The position numbers and the translations under genes are program-made. Below are positions 8,762-18,542 of a DNA stretch of 64,000 bases, in pieces (positions within the stretch are counted from its first letter, which is position 1; the number at the start of each line of letters is the position of its first letter). A model generated the notes under the pieces. The model saw only the letters and a program-made list of their open reading frames with translations, ran no database searches and was not told the DNA's origin. The stretch spans positions 3,906,001-3,970,000 of the forward strand of contig NZ_CP102262.1 in the NCBI RefSeq assembly GCF_025147325.1. Direction: 5' to 3'. Origin of the DNA: Bacteroides stercoris ATCC 43183 (GTDB taxonomy: Bacteria; Bacteroidota; Bacteroidia; Bacteroidales; Bacteroidaceae).

Positions 8762-10150
8762 ATGGTAAAACAAATCTCAGTGAAGCACATAGCCTGCCTA
8801 TCCCTGCTCAGTACATCAATGGCACACGCTGCCGAACGTCCCAACATCATCTACATCTTTACCGACCAGCATACGGCAAACGCCATGAGCTGCGCCGGAA
8901 ACCCGGACTTGCACACGCCCAATCTGGACAGACTGGCTGCCGCCGGTATCATGTTCCAGAATGCTTACTGTACCGCACCGCTCAGCGGCCCTTCACGCGG
9001 CGCCATGTTCACGGGATGCTACCCAGGCACAACAGGACTGTTGGTCAACGGTGCTCCGCTACAAGAATCACTCCAGACGCGAACCCTGGGCACACTGGTA
9101 AAAAATGCTGGATACGAATGCGCCTACGGCGGCAAATGGCATGTGCCCGAACTCGATATTCCGGATAAAGTGCGAGGATTCGACCAAATTTACAAACACA
9201 GCGATGACGGACTGGCAGAAGCATGTGTGGAATTCCTTTCGCGCAAACACAACAAGCCTTTCTTCCTGGTAGCTTCTTATGACAATCCGCATAATATCTG
9301 CGAATATGCACGCAGCCAGAATCTTCCCTACGGCAACCTGGACATACCCGAAATACGCAATTGTCCGGGACTTCCCCCTAACTTTGCCAAGAACCCATAC
9401 GATGCCGATGTCATCGAGAAAGAAAGGGAAAACAATTTCAACGTCTACCCCACCGCCACTTTCACCCCCGAAGACTGGCGTATGTACCGCTACACATACT
9501 ATCGCCTCGTAGAGAAAGTAGACCGTGAAATCGGCAAGATTGTAGATGCCATCGACAAGAATAACTTGTGGGAAAATACCGTCGTTATCTTCTCCAGCGA
9601 CCACGGAGACGGAATAGGCGCCCACCACTGGAACCAGAAATCGGCCCTGTACGAGGAAGTGGTAAACATCCCGTTCATCGTAACCCTGCCCGGCAAGAAA
9701 CATGCCGGCACGAAGCTGCCGCAGCTCATCAGTAACGGTGTAGACTTCTTCGCTACCGTTTGCGACTGGGCAGGCGCCAAACTGACGGAAGACGCTGACG
9801 GAAAGTCGTTCCGCAAAATAGCCGAAGAAGGCAATCCGCAAGCTCCCCACCAGGAGTATGTCATTACCGAAACACAATTCGACGGCAGCAAGACACGGGG
9901 CTGGATGGTACGCACCGCACGCTACAAATATGTATTGTACGACAAAGGAAGACACCGCGAACAACTGTTCGACATGCAGAACGACCGGGGCGAGACAAGA
10001 AACCTGATGATGGAGAACGCCTATACAAAAGTGGCGCAGGAACATCGTGATATTCTTGAGAAATTCATGAATAGCCATAAAATCAGACCGACGCGTCCCA
10101 AATTGCACGACGTGCCGGGAAAGGTGCTCACAAAAGCAACCAAACATTAA
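8762..10150 (+). CDS. secreted S1-family sulfatase, serine-type
   Basis: The 462-residue protein has a signal peptide ending near AHA-AE and the alkaline-phosphatase-superfamily sulfatase fold. The N-terminal metal site is IYIFTDQH (Asp35, Gln36). The formylglycine motif is S-G-P-S-R (Ser75 to Arg79), so it is a serine-type sulfatase that needs an anaerobic sulfatase-maturing enzyme (anSME), which is not in this window. GGKWHVP and FSSDHGDGIGAHHWNQKSALYEE carry the other active-site residues. It removes sulfate esters from a sugar, probably in the periplasm; position specificity cannot be read. First gene of an operon with a lyase (44 bases downstream) and a GH95-like enzyme, and the only sulfatase in this locus. 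Confidence 0.92.
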   Translation: MVKQISVKHIACLSLLSTSMAHAAERPNIIYIFTDQHTANAMSCAGNPDLHTPNLDRLAAAGIMFQNAYCTAPLSGPSRGAMFTGCYPGTTGLLVNGAPLQESLQTRTLGTLVKNAGYECAYGGKWHVPELDIPDKVRGFDQIYKHSDDGLAEACVEFLSRKHNKPFFLVASYDNPHNICEYARSQNLPYGNLDIPEIRNCPGLPPNFAKNPYDADVIEKERENNFNVYPTATFTPEDWRMYRYTYYRLVEKVDREIGKIVDAIDKNNLWENTVVIFSSDHGDGIGAHHWNQKSALYEEVVNIPFIVTLPGKKHAGTKLPQLISNGVDFFATVCDWAGAKLTEDADGKSFRKIAEEGNPQAPHQEYVITETQFDGSKTRGWMVRTARYKYVLYDKGRHREQLFDMQNDRGETRNLMMENAYTKVAQEHRDILEKFMNSHKIRPTRPKLHDVPGKVLTKATKH

Positions 10151-10194
10151 TCCGCCATCAGACCAGGAATCAATAAACTTATATAATGCTGTAT

Positions 10195-12825
10195 ATGAAC
10201 AAAATAGTATCCACCATCATTTTCTTCAGTCTTGCAGCCACTGCACAGGCGCAAACGGCCGGAGAAGCCACCATCAGGCTCACCGACACAACGCTGATGC
10301 ACGAAATGCGTGCAACTCCCTCGCCGCTGGACGGCGCTGAAATCAGCGACCGTGCCGTGTCCTTCCAATGGCCGCTGCCGGCAGGTCTCAACATCCTGCG
10401 AAGCGGACTGGACGGTGCGGAAGAGAACACCCCCAAAAAAGAAACAGACAAAAGCAAGCTACGCTACTTCCTGCGCTACTCGCAAACTCCGGCATTCAAG
10501 CCGAAAGCGACCGTACAAGCCGATACGCGCTGGCCGTTCTTCAACCCCAAACAGGATTTGGCTCCGGGCACATGGTACTGGCAATACGGCTATGTTACGG
10601 ACGGAAAGACCGAATGGAGCGATACGCTGCAATTTACGGTAAAGAACAATCCCCGGAAGTTCTGCCCGCCCGCACTGGATGCCGTACTTAAGAACCTGCC
10701 TGCCCACCACCCCCGCGTATGGCTCGACAGGGACGAATGGGACGGTTTCATAAAGCGCAGCGAGGGCAAAACCGAACGCAAGACTTACCTCAAACGTGCC
10801 GACAAAGTACTTGCCACCCCGATGAAGTCGGTAAACGACATTAACTCGGACCTGGCAAAAGGACTGACCAACGAGGTGCAGAAAAATGCCATGCTCACCC
10901 GCGAAAGCCGCCGCATCATCGACAGCGAAGAAGCGAATACCGACGTACTTATCCGCGCCTACCTGCTCACCAAAGACCGCCGCTATGCCGACGAAGCCGT
11001 GAAGCGCGTCAAGGAGATGGCCACCTGGGGAGACAACAAAAACGTAGTGGGCGACTTCAACGAAGCCACCCTGCTCTCGCTCTGCTCCATGGCATACGAC
11101 GCACTGTACGATGTTCTGGACAATGCCACGCGCAGATTCCTGCTGAACGAAATAAAGGAATTCGGCAACAGCATGTACATGCACGACATCAACCGCCTGG
11201 AAAACCACATCGCCGACAACCATGTGTGGCAGATGACTTTCCGCATCCTCACCATGGCAGCCTTTACCGTTTACGGTGAACTGCCCGAAGCCGATGCGTG
11301 GACGGACTATTGCTATAACCTGTGGCTCGCCCGCTTCCCCGGTCTGAACAAGGACGGAGCCTGGCACAACGGCGACTCCTACTTCCACGTCAACATCCGT
11401 ACACTTGTGGAAGTGCCCTATTTCTATACCCGCCTCACCGGCTTCAACTATTTCTCCGACCCCTGGTATCAGGGAAATGCCCTGTACGTCATCTACCAGC
11501 AGCCGCCATTCTCCAAATCGGGCGGCAACGGCAGCTCGCACCAGAAGATACTTACCCCGAGCGGTACGCGTGTTGGCTACGCCGATGCTCTGGCGCGTAT
11601 GACCGGCAATACATTTGCCGCAGATTACGTGCGCCACATCAGCGCCCGCCAGCCCGACATACTCGAACAGGGAAGCACCTCGAAAGCCGGCGGCCTTGCA
11701 TGGTTCCGCCTGCAATGCGACAAGCCCTTGCCGGACGGGCCGGGTTTGAAAGACCTTCCCATGGGACATGTATTCCCGCAGAGCGGACTGGCCTCGTTCT
11801 CCACCAACCTGGACGATACCCGCAAAAGCGCCATGCTCAGCTTCCGCAGCAGTCCTTACGGCAGTACCTCGCACGCCATAGCCAACCAGAATGCTTTCAA
11901 TACTTTCTGGAACGGCCAGTCGCTCTTTTACAGTAGCGGACACCATACCAGCTTTACCGACATACACGGCGTTTACTGCCACCGCGCCACCCGCGCCCAC
12001 AACACCATTCTGGTGAACGGCATGGGACAACGCATCGGAACGGAAGGTTACGGCTGGATTCCCCGTTACTATGTCAGCGACAATATCAGCTATGTGGCAG
12101 GCGATGCTTCCAATGCTTACGGAAAGGTTATCTCGCCGCTCTGGTTGCTGCGCGGCAAACAGAGCAACCTGGAATTTTCTCCTGAAAACGGTTGGGACGA
12201 TACCAGCCTGAAAATCTTCCGCCGCCACATCGTAACTTTAGGCAAAAGCGGTTATTCCTTTATATACGACGAGCTGGAAGCCGAAGAGCCCGTGACCTGG
12301 AGCTACCAGCTACATACGGTTACCAACCCTATGAATGTGAACAAGACCCGGGAATACGTACACATACGGGCCACCAGCAAGGACGGTGCGTCCGATGCCT
12401 ATCTCTTCTCCTCCGGAACGCTGGAGACGGATACGACCTCCCGGTTCTTCGTACCTGCCGTCAACTGGCTGCGTGCCGATGAAAAGGGGCACTTCGCACC
12501 CTATCCCAACCACTGGCACTTCACCGCAACATCGGACAAGCAGAAAGTGTACCGCTTCGCTACAATTGTGTACACACATGCCAAAGAAAATGATGCGGAA
12601 AACGCACAAGCCGCTCCCCGCAAACTGAAAGACGGTAGTATCCAAATCGGTGACTGGAATATCAAAGCAAACATATCCACTGCCGGAAAGCCTTCTTTCG
12701 AGGTACGCAACACGCGCAAAGACTGCGACGCAAGCATCAGTTACAAGGATTACGGTGCAACCGTGATACACGATAACGGCAAAAAGACCGAGTTGAAAGA
12801 CGAAGTTCCCGAACTGGAAATCTAA
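10195..12825 (+). CDS. heparinase II/III-type polysaccharide lyase A (DUF4962 type)
   Basis: The 876-residue secreted enzyme has signal peptide MNKIVSTIIFFSLAATAQA, a beta-sandwich N-terminal segment (to about 155), an alpha-toroid middle and a heparinase II/III C-terminal beta domain. Putative beta-elimination residues are Asn342-His343 in ENHIADNHVW, Tyr396 in WHNGDSYF, and His560 in TSHAIANQN, with RAHNTILVN at 600-608. By family it should cleave the uronic-acid linkage of a glycosaminoglycan-like chain, leaving a 4,5-unsaturated uronate. It is a close paralogue of lyase B (20397-23015). An in-frame ATG at 10186 would add three residues; the start at 10195 gives the cleaner signal peptide and matches lyase B. 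Substrate unknown. Confidence 0.85.
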   Translation: MNKIVSTIIFFSLAATAQAQTAGEATIRLTDTTLMHEMRATPSPLDGAEISDRAVSFQWPLPAGLNILRSGLDGAEENTPKKETDKSKLRYFLRYSQTPAFKPKATVQADTRWPFFNPKQDLAPGTWYWQYGYVTDGKTEWSDTLQFTVKNNPRKFCPPALDAVLKNLPAHHPRVWLDRDEWDGFIKRSEGKTERKTYLKRADKVLATPMKSVNDINSDLAKGLTNEVQKNAMLTRESRRIIDSEEANTDVLIRAYLLTKDRRYADEAVKRVKEMATWGDNKNVVGDFNEATLLSLCSMAYDALYDVLDNATRRFLLNEIKEFGNSMYMHDINRLENHIADNHVWQMTFRILTMAAFTVYGELPEADAWTDYCYNLWLARFPGLNKDGAWHNGDSYFHVNIRTLVEVPYFYTRLTGFNYFSDPWYQGNALYVIYQQPPFSKSGGNGSSHQKILTPSGTRVGYADALARMTGNTFAADYVRHISARQPDILEQGSTSKAGGLAWFRLQCDKPLPDGPGLKDLPMGHVFPQSGLASFSTNLDDTRKSAMLSFRSSPYGSTSHAIANQNAFNTFWNGQSLFYSSGHHTSFTDIHGVYCHRATRAHNTILVNGMGQRIGTEGYGWIPRYYVSDNISYVAGDASNAYGKVISPLWLLRGKQSNLEFSPENGWDDTSLKIFRRHIVTLGKSGYSFIYDELEAEEPVTWSYQLHTVTNPMNVNKTREYVHIRATSKDGASDAYLFSSGTLETDTTSRFFVPAVNWLRADEKGHFAPYPNHWHFTATSDKQKVYRFATIVYTHAKENDAENAQAAPRKLKDGSIQIGDWNIKANISTAGKPSFEVRNTRKDCDASISYKDYGATVIHDNGKKTELKDEVPELEI

Positions 12826-12849
12826 CAGCAAGAAAACATATACGGACAC

Positions 12850-15069
12850 ATGAAGAAACTGCTACTGCTCACAATCGCAATCTGGTACCTGACAGCCGGC
12901 TGTTACAGCCAGACAGACTGGAAAAGTTTCATGTCCCGGCAGGACATGACCTGGACCCGCCTGCCCCAAACCTGGTACGAAGCCCCCTTCATGGGAAACG
13001 GCAGCATGGGTTCCTATATCTGCAAAGAACCCGGAAAAAACGCCATACGGGTAGATGTAGGCAACAGTATGGTACACGACCACCGCACAGACGATGCGAG
13101 CATCTATGGAAGAGGCCGGCTGCTTATCGGTTATTTTCTCCTGCATCCCGTGGGAGAAATAAAATCCGGCGACCTGAGGCTGGACTTATGGAACGCTGAA
13201 ACCACCGGGTGTATCCGTACCACCCGGGGAGAGATAAAGCTAAGAGCCTGTGTCACTTCCGAGAGTCCCTATATTCTGGTCGAAGCCGAAGCTACGGCAG
13301 GCGAAAAGGAGTTCACCTGGAAATTCTATCCGGAAAACACGGATTCGCCGAGGCAGTTGAATGCAATCCGGAAGGGTAACAAGAACCACCTCAAAAAAGA
13401 CTATGTGTCCAATCCCGCCCCGCAACTGTCCGCACGCAATGGGCTGAACCTCTGCTGGCAGCCCCTGCTTGCCGGCGGCGGTACTGCCACAGCCTGGAAA
13501 GAGATAAGGAAAGAGAATACAAGCACGCTTATCGTAAGCAACGCACATTCCTTTCCCGGAACAGAGGCTTTGCAAAAGGCGGAAACGGCACTGGCAAGCC
13601 TGCAGGAAGCCGACCTGCCCGTGCTCCGGAAAGTACACCGGGAATGGTGGCATAACTACTATCCGCAAAGTTTCGTGAACCTTCCCGACAAGAAGATGGA
13701 GAATTTCTACTGGGCGCAGATGTACAAGCTGGCATCGGCCACCCGCACCGGCGGCGGACTGCTCGACAACAGCGGTCCCTGGCAAGTGCTGACTCCCTGG
13801 CCCAATGCCTGGTGGAACCTGAATGTGCAACTGAGCTACTGGTCCGTATACCCATCCAACCGGCTGGAACTGGGCATGCCGCTGGTGGATGCGATAGGAA
13901 ACAATCTGGATAACCTGATAAACAACGTTCCCGAACCCTACCGGAAAGATGCCGCCGCACTGCCCGTAGCCACCGACTTTACCCTGACGGGAGCAACGGT
14001 GAATGTTCCCGGAACCGAAAAGAAAGCCCAGGTAGGCAACCTGACGTGGATTTGCCATAACCTCTGGCTACAATACCGCTTCAGCATGGACGAATCGATA
14101 TTGAGGAATACCCTGTACCCTACACTGAGACGGGCCGTCAATTTCTATCTGCCTTTCCTGACAGAAGACAAATCGGGCAAGCTTCATTTGAAAAGAACCT
14201 ATTCTCCGGAGTACGGTACTGCCGAAGACTGCAACTACGACATCGCCCTGTTGCGCTGGGGATGCAATACATTGCTCGAGGCAAGCAGGATTCTATCTGT
14301 CGATGACGAGCTGATACCCCGCTGGAAACAAGTTGCAGAATACCTGACCGACTACCCGCAAGACGAAAACGGCATGATGATAGGCAAGGATGTACCTTTC
14401 AGCCGCTCGCACCGCCACTACTCGCACCTGCTGATGTTCTATCCGCTCTACCTGTTGAATGCCGAGCAGAACGGCAGCAAGGAACTTATGGAAAAATCCG
14501 TAGAGCACTGGCACAGCCTGCCGGGCAATATCCTTGGATATACTTATACGGGGGCTTCTTCGCTGTATGCGGCATTCGGCGAGGGAGACAAGGCGCTGGA
14601 GAAACTCAACGGCCTGTTTGCCCGCACCCTGCGCCCCAACACCATGTATATGGAAAGCGGACCGGTTATCGAGACCCCGTTGTCGGGCGCACAGTGCATA
14701 CACGATATGTTGCTGCAAAGCTGGGGCGGAAAGATACGTGTGTTCCCTGCCGTACCTTCCCAATGGAAAGATGTACAGTTCAAGGACCTGAGAACCGAAG
14801 GCGCTTTCCTCGTATCCGCTGTGCGGAAAGGCGGAAAGACAAGCTTCATCCGTATCAAAAGCCTTGCCGGAGAACCGTGTATCCTACGCACCGATATGGC
14901 AAATCCGGTTGTAAAGGCAGGCAATGCCACATTGACCCTGCAAAAAGAGGGTGAGTACCTATTGGATTTAAAGAAAGGAGAAAGCGTAATCCTGACTGCC
15001 GCAGGAGGGAATATTCCCGTCATAAGTCCTATCGACGGAGAAGGAGAAAATTATTTCGGACTGAAGTAG
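12850..15069 (+). CDS. GH95-like secreted glycosidase
   Basis: The 739-residue protein has a signal peptide (cut near AGCYS; a lipoprotein is possible since Cys is close) and GH95-like layout: an N-terminal beta domain beginning PLGNGSMG-like (APFMGNGSMGSYI), an (alpha/alpha)6 barrel and a C-terminal beta domain. Recognisable GH95 landmarks are NLNVQLSYW (Asn323, Asn325), SPEYGT (Glu454, position of the general acid), HRHYSHLLMFYPL, and VIETPLSGAQ...DMLLQSW. At the last site GH95 fucosidases carry Asp (IDGNFG); here Glu608 sits in that place. GH95 members act on alpha-L-fucose or alpha-L-galactose; given the altered site, specificity is open. Last gene of the sulfatase operon; a strong terminator follows at 15128. 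Confidence 0.72.
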   Translation: MKKLLLLTIAIWYLTAGCYSQTDWKSFMSRQDMTWTRLPQTWYEAPFMGNGSMGSYICKEPGKNAIRVDVGNSMVHDHRTDDASIYGRGRLLIGYFLLHPVGEIKSGDLRLDLWNAETTGCIRTTRGEIKLRACVTSESPYILVEAEATAGEKEFTWKFYPENTDSPRQLNAIRKGNKNHLKKDYVSNPAPQLSARNGLNLCWQPLLAGGGTATAWKEIRKENTSTLIVSNAHSFPGTEALQKAETALASLQEADLPVLRKVHREWWHNYYPQSFVNLPDKKMENFYWAQMYKLASATRTGGGLLDNSGPWQVLTPWPNAWWNLNVQLSYWSVYPSNRLELGMPLVDAIGNNLDNLINNVPEPYRKDAAALPVATDFTLTGATVNVPGTEKKAQVGNLTWICHNLWLQYRFSMDESILRNTLYPTLRRAVNFYLPFLTEDKSGKLHLKRTYSPEYGTAEDCNYDIALLRWGCNTLLEASRILSVDDELIPRWKQVAEYLTDYPQDENGMMIGKDVPFSRSHRHYSHLLMFYPLYLLNAEQNGSKELMEKSVEHWHSLPGNILGYTYTGASSLYAAFGEGDKALEKLNGLFARTLRPNTMYMESGPVIETPLSGAQCIHDMLLQSWGGKIRVFPAVPSQWKDVQFKDLRTEGAFLVSAVRKGGKTSFIRIKSLAGEPCILRTDMANPVVKAGNATLTLQKEGEYLLDLKKGESVILTAAGGNIPVISPIDGEGENYFGLK

Positions 15070-15127
15070 AAGGGCGACTTTGGCGGAATAAAAAACAATC
15101 GGTAAACAAGCCCCCGCAAATACCCGT

Positions 15128-15176
15128 AAAAACAGCCTGGGATTACGTTGAATACGTAAACCCAGGCTGTTTTTAT
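15128..15176 (+). terminator. intrinsic terminator of the sulfatase-lyase A-GH95 operon
   Basis: A perfect 14-bp stem, AAAAACAGCCTGGG (15128-15141) with CCCAGGCTGTTTTT (15161-15174), contains an inner ACGT dyad in the loop and runs into a T-rich tail. Confidence 0.85.
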
Positions 15177-15273
15177 ATACCTGTCCCATACTTTTTCTAC
15201 AAAAATATAAGAAAACTGGACAGAACTAAAAGCCAAATCAACGATACTGTAGAATTACAACACACACTAAAAA

Positions 15274-15305
15274 GCGATTAAATGGGAAAGAACCTAATTT
15301 AGCAA
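15274..15305 (+). promoter_or_regulatory. promoter/operator element of susC1, shared with the sulfatase operon
   Basis: Gap-free counterpart of 8688-8719, ending TAATTTAGCAA 39 bases before the susC1 start codon. TAATTTAG is placed as a weak -7 element and the conserved ATGGnAAA block falls near -20 to -25. The likely controlling factor is the hybrid two-component protein at 29421-33452, by inference. Confidence 0.6.
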
Positions 15306-15343
15306 ACGCAAAAACAAATTGTTATTACTATCATAGATTCCAT

Positions 15344-18300
15344 ATGAAAAACATCCGAAGAATCGTCCTTGTAATGGCCTGCTTACTCTGCATACCGGGT
15401 ATTCACGCTCAAGATTTCACCGTTACCGGAAAAGTCATAGACAATACCGGGCTGGAAGTTATCGGCGCCAACATTTCCATAAAAGGAAGTACGGGAGTTG
15501 GAACAATCACCAATATCGACGGGCAATACACCCTCAAAGTCAATAACCCTGCCAAAGATGTACTGGTAATTTCCTATATAGGAATGAGAACACAGGAAGT
15601 AGCGGTAAAAGGACAAAAACAAATCAATGTGACTTTGCAAGAAGACAGTAAGATTCTGGACGAAGTTGTTGTCATCGGTTACGGAACAAGCAAACGAAGC
15701 GATCTGACCGGTTCCGTAGTGTCTGTGAAAAATGAAGACCTGATGCAAACCCCTACTTCTGACGTAGCACAAGCACTGGCAGGACGCGTGGCAGGTGTAC
15801 AAGTCATGCAAAGCGAAGGCGAACCGGGAGCATCTGTATCGATCCGTGTACGTGGCGGCATCTCCATTACCCAAAGTAACGAACCGCTTTACGTTATTGA
15901 CGGATTCCCCAGCGAAGACGGCATGAACAGCCTGGATCCCGGTGAAATCGAAACCATAGACATCCTGAAAGACGCTTCTTCCACTGCTATTTACGGAGCA
16001 CGCGGAGCCAACGGCGTAGTAGTGATTACCACAAAGAAAGGCGCTAAGGACGCTTCTAAAATGAATGTCAGTTTTAACAGTTATATAGGTATACGGAAGG
16101 TAAGCAAAAAACTCGATGTATTGTCATCCAAGGAGTATGTATTGCTCGATTACGAACGCAATCTCGCCTTATATGGCGAAAGTGGCGTACGGCGTTTCCA
16201 GAATGCTTACGGCTCTTTCCGGGAGATAGACGAGAATTATGGAAACCGGGAAGGTGTAGACTGGCAGGAAGAAGCATTCGGACGAGTAACAACCTCCCAG
16301 AATTACCGCATAAATATTTCCGGCGGGAATAAAGAACTGAAATACAGCCTTTCCTATAACTACGTAAAAGATTTGGGCGCCATGATAAAAAGCGGTATGG
16401 ATCGCCATAACATATCCTTTAACATCTCACACAAAGCTTCCAGCCGCTTTCAGGCAAACGCACGCCTCAATTACGATGAATCGAAAACATACGGCATGGG
16501 AACTTCAGAAGGTAATAACCGCTTCAATAAAATGGAGCATATATTACAATACCGTCCTGTCAACTCATTGAGCGGTAATGACCGCGACTTGATAACGGGA
16601 GACGATGACCTGATTGACGATGAATCCAATCCCATGCAAAGTCCCATCCTCTCCGCACAAGAAGAGACTAAAATCCGAAAGATACGCAGTATGCAGGCAA
16701 ACGGTGGTTTTACTTTCAATTTCACCAAACGGTTCAGCTTCCGTAACAGTACCGGTATGCGTTATCAAATTTCACGTCAGGATATATTCTACGGAGAAAA
16801 GTCCGTTACCGGCAAACGCTCCAGTATCAACGGAAACATTGCCTACAACGAAAACGGCAGTTTCCAGACCTCCAATGTATTCACTTACGATTATAGAGGC
16901 AAGATTCATAAACTGAATGTAATGGCGGGTCAAGAGTGGATTTCACGCTGGGCCAAATACTTAGGAGCGTATGCTACCAATTTCCCGAATAATGACATCG
17001 GACTGAACGACATGAACTTGGGAACTCCGAGCGAAATACGCTCCAGCGTCAACGACGACGACCGTTTGCTCTCTTTCTTTGCACGTGCCAATTATAACTT
17101 CCGGGAAAAGTACCTGCTGACAGCCACAGTGCGTACCGACGGTTCTTCCAAATTTGCCGACCATAACAAGTGGGGCTTTTTCCCGTCTGTTTCCGTTGCA
17201 TGGCGCATGAGCGAAGAAGAATTCGTCAAAAAACTGAATCTTTTCTCCGATCTGAAACTCAGAATAGGTTACGGTTTGGCCGGCAATAACCGCGTAGCAA
17301 GCTATACATCGCTTGATTTACTAACCTCCACCCGCTATCCTATCGGTGAATCACTGTCACCGGGATACGCCACATCCGGAATTCCCAGCGCCGACCTTAA
17401 ATGGGAATCGAACAAAACATTGAATATCGGCATAGATATGGGATTTTTGGAACAACGGATAATTGTTTCTCCGGAGTTTTACCTCAACAAAAGCTCCAAC
17501 CTGCTACTGAATTCACGTGTACCGACCTCTTCCGGACACAAAACCATGATGCGGAATATCGGAAAGACCAGCAACATCGGTTTTGATCTCAGCGTTACTT
17601 CCGTCAATATACAGAAGAAAAACTTTACATGGACCACAAACTTCAACATATCTCACAACCGCAACAAGATTGAAGCTCTATCCGGAGAACGGTATTTCCT
17701 TGAAGAAGCCCGTTTCGGTTATGACCAGAAAACACATAAAATCGAGGTGGGCAAGCCCATCGGACAATTCTATGGTTACAAAACGTCAGGATTATATCAG
17801 ATAGAGGACTTTGATTATGATGCCAAAAACCAGACATATACCCTGAAAGAAGGTGTTCCTTACATGAGCGGCACGTTTAACCGCAACGACGTCCGCCCCG
17901 GTATGTGGAAATTTGAAGACCGGAATGGAGACAAAATCATCGACGACTCGGACATGACTGTCATCGGCAATGCCAATCCCGACTTCTACGGTGGTCTGAA
18001 CAACCAATTCAAATACAAAGAATGGGATTTTAGCCTCTTCTTCACTTTCAGCTATGGCGGTGAGGTGCTGAATGCAACCAAACTGACCAACACCAAAACA
18101 GCCACCACCAATTACAGCGTATTGGACATAGCCAATAGCAGCAACCGCTGGATGACTGTCAACAGTGAAGGACAACCGATAACCGACCCGGCAGAAATGG
18201 CAGCAATCAACGCCGGAAAAACAGTTGCATGTATATATGATATGGAAGCAGGCGACAAATACATACACTCATGGGCAGTAGAAGACGCCTCTTTCCTAAG

Positions 18301-18529
18301 ACTGAGCAATCTAAGCCTGGGATATACTTTCGACCGTAAAAAGCTACGTAAGTTTAACGTTCAAAGTCTCCGCCTTTACTTTACAGGCAGTAACCTCTTC
18401 GTATGGACACCCTATAGCGGCTTTGATCCCGAAGTATCCACCAAAGGCAACAACCTGACACCGGGTGTGGACTATGGCGCTTATCCCCGTAACCGCTCGT
18501 ATGTATTCGGACTTAACATCACTTTCTAA
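15344..18529 (+). CDS. SusC-type TonB-dependent glycan transporter 1
   Basis: The 1061-residue outer-membrane protein has a signal peptide (to about 22, GIHAQ), a carboxypeptidase-D-regulatory-like beta domain (about 26-100), the TonB box region DEVVVIGYGTSKRSDLTGSV, a plug domain (about 115-230; IRVRGGISITQ, YVIDGFP, SSTAIYGARGANGVVVITTKKG) and a 22-strand barrel ending RSYVFGLNITF. It imports oligosaccharides produced at the surface together with the SusD lipoprotein, whose gene starts 13 bases downstream. It is preceded by the 32-nt regulatory element shared with the sulfatase operon. The exact ligand is unknown but should be the product of the lyases encoded here. Confidence 0.95.
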   Translation: MKNIRRIVLVMACLLCIPGIHAQDFTVTGKVIDNTGLEVIGANISIKGSTGVGTITNIDGQYTLKVNNPAKDVLVISYIGMRTQEVAVKGQKQINVTLQEDSKILDEVVVIGYGTSKRSDLTGSVVSVKNEDLMQTPTSDVAQALAGRVAGVQVMQSEGEPGASVSIRVRGGISITQSNEPLYVIDGFPSEDGMNSLDPGEIETIDILKDASSTAIYGARGANGVVVITTKKGAKDASKMNVSFNSYIGIRKVSKKLDVLSSKEYVLLDYERNLALYGESGVRRFQNAYGSFREIDENYGNREGVDWQEEAFGRVTTSQNYRINISGGNKELKYSLSYNYVKDLGAMIKSGMDRHNISFNISHKASSRFQANARLNYDESKTYGMGTSEGNNRFNKMEHILQYRPVNSLSGNDRDLITGDDDLIDDESNPMQSPILSAQEETKIRKIRSMQANGGFTFNFTKRFSFRNSTGMRYQISRQDIFYGEKSVTGKRSSINGNIAYNENGSFQTSNVFTYDYRGKIHKLNVMAGQEWISRWAKYLGAYATNFPNNDIGLNDMNLGTPSEIRSSVNDDDRLLSFFARANYNFREKYLLTATVRTDGSSKFADHNKWGFFPSVSVAWRMSEEEFVKKLNLFSDLKLRIGYGLAGNNRVASYTSLDLLTSTRYPIGESLSPGYATSGIPSADLKWESNKTLNIGIDMGFLEQRIIVSPEFYLNKSSNLLLNSRVPTSSGHKTMMRNIGKTSNIGFDLSVTSVNIQKKNFTWTTNFNISHNRNKIEALSGERYFLEEARFGYDQKTHKIEVGKPIGQFYGYKTSGLYQIEDFDYDAKNQTYTLKEGVPYMSGTFNRNDVRPGMWKFEDRNGDKIIDDSDMTVIGNANPDFYGGLNNQFKYKEWDFSLFFTFSYGGEVLNATKLTNTKTATTNYSVLDIANSSNRWMTVNSEGQPITDPAEMAAINAGKTVACIYDMEAGDKYIHSWAVEDASFLRLSNLSLGYTFDRKKLRKFNVQSLRLYFTGSNLFVWTPYSGFDPEVSTKGNNLTPGVDYGAYPRNRSYVFGLNITF

Positions 18530-18542
18530 ACAACATACAACC

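Noticed and set aside
10459..12228. A 589-codon minus-strand open frame inside lyase A
   Set aside because: Composition-driven shadow of a GC-rich gene; no signal peptide, domain or promoter.
18465..18542. Upstream start for SusD1 overlapping susC1
   Set aside because: No signal peptide; the lipoprotein signal begins at 18543.
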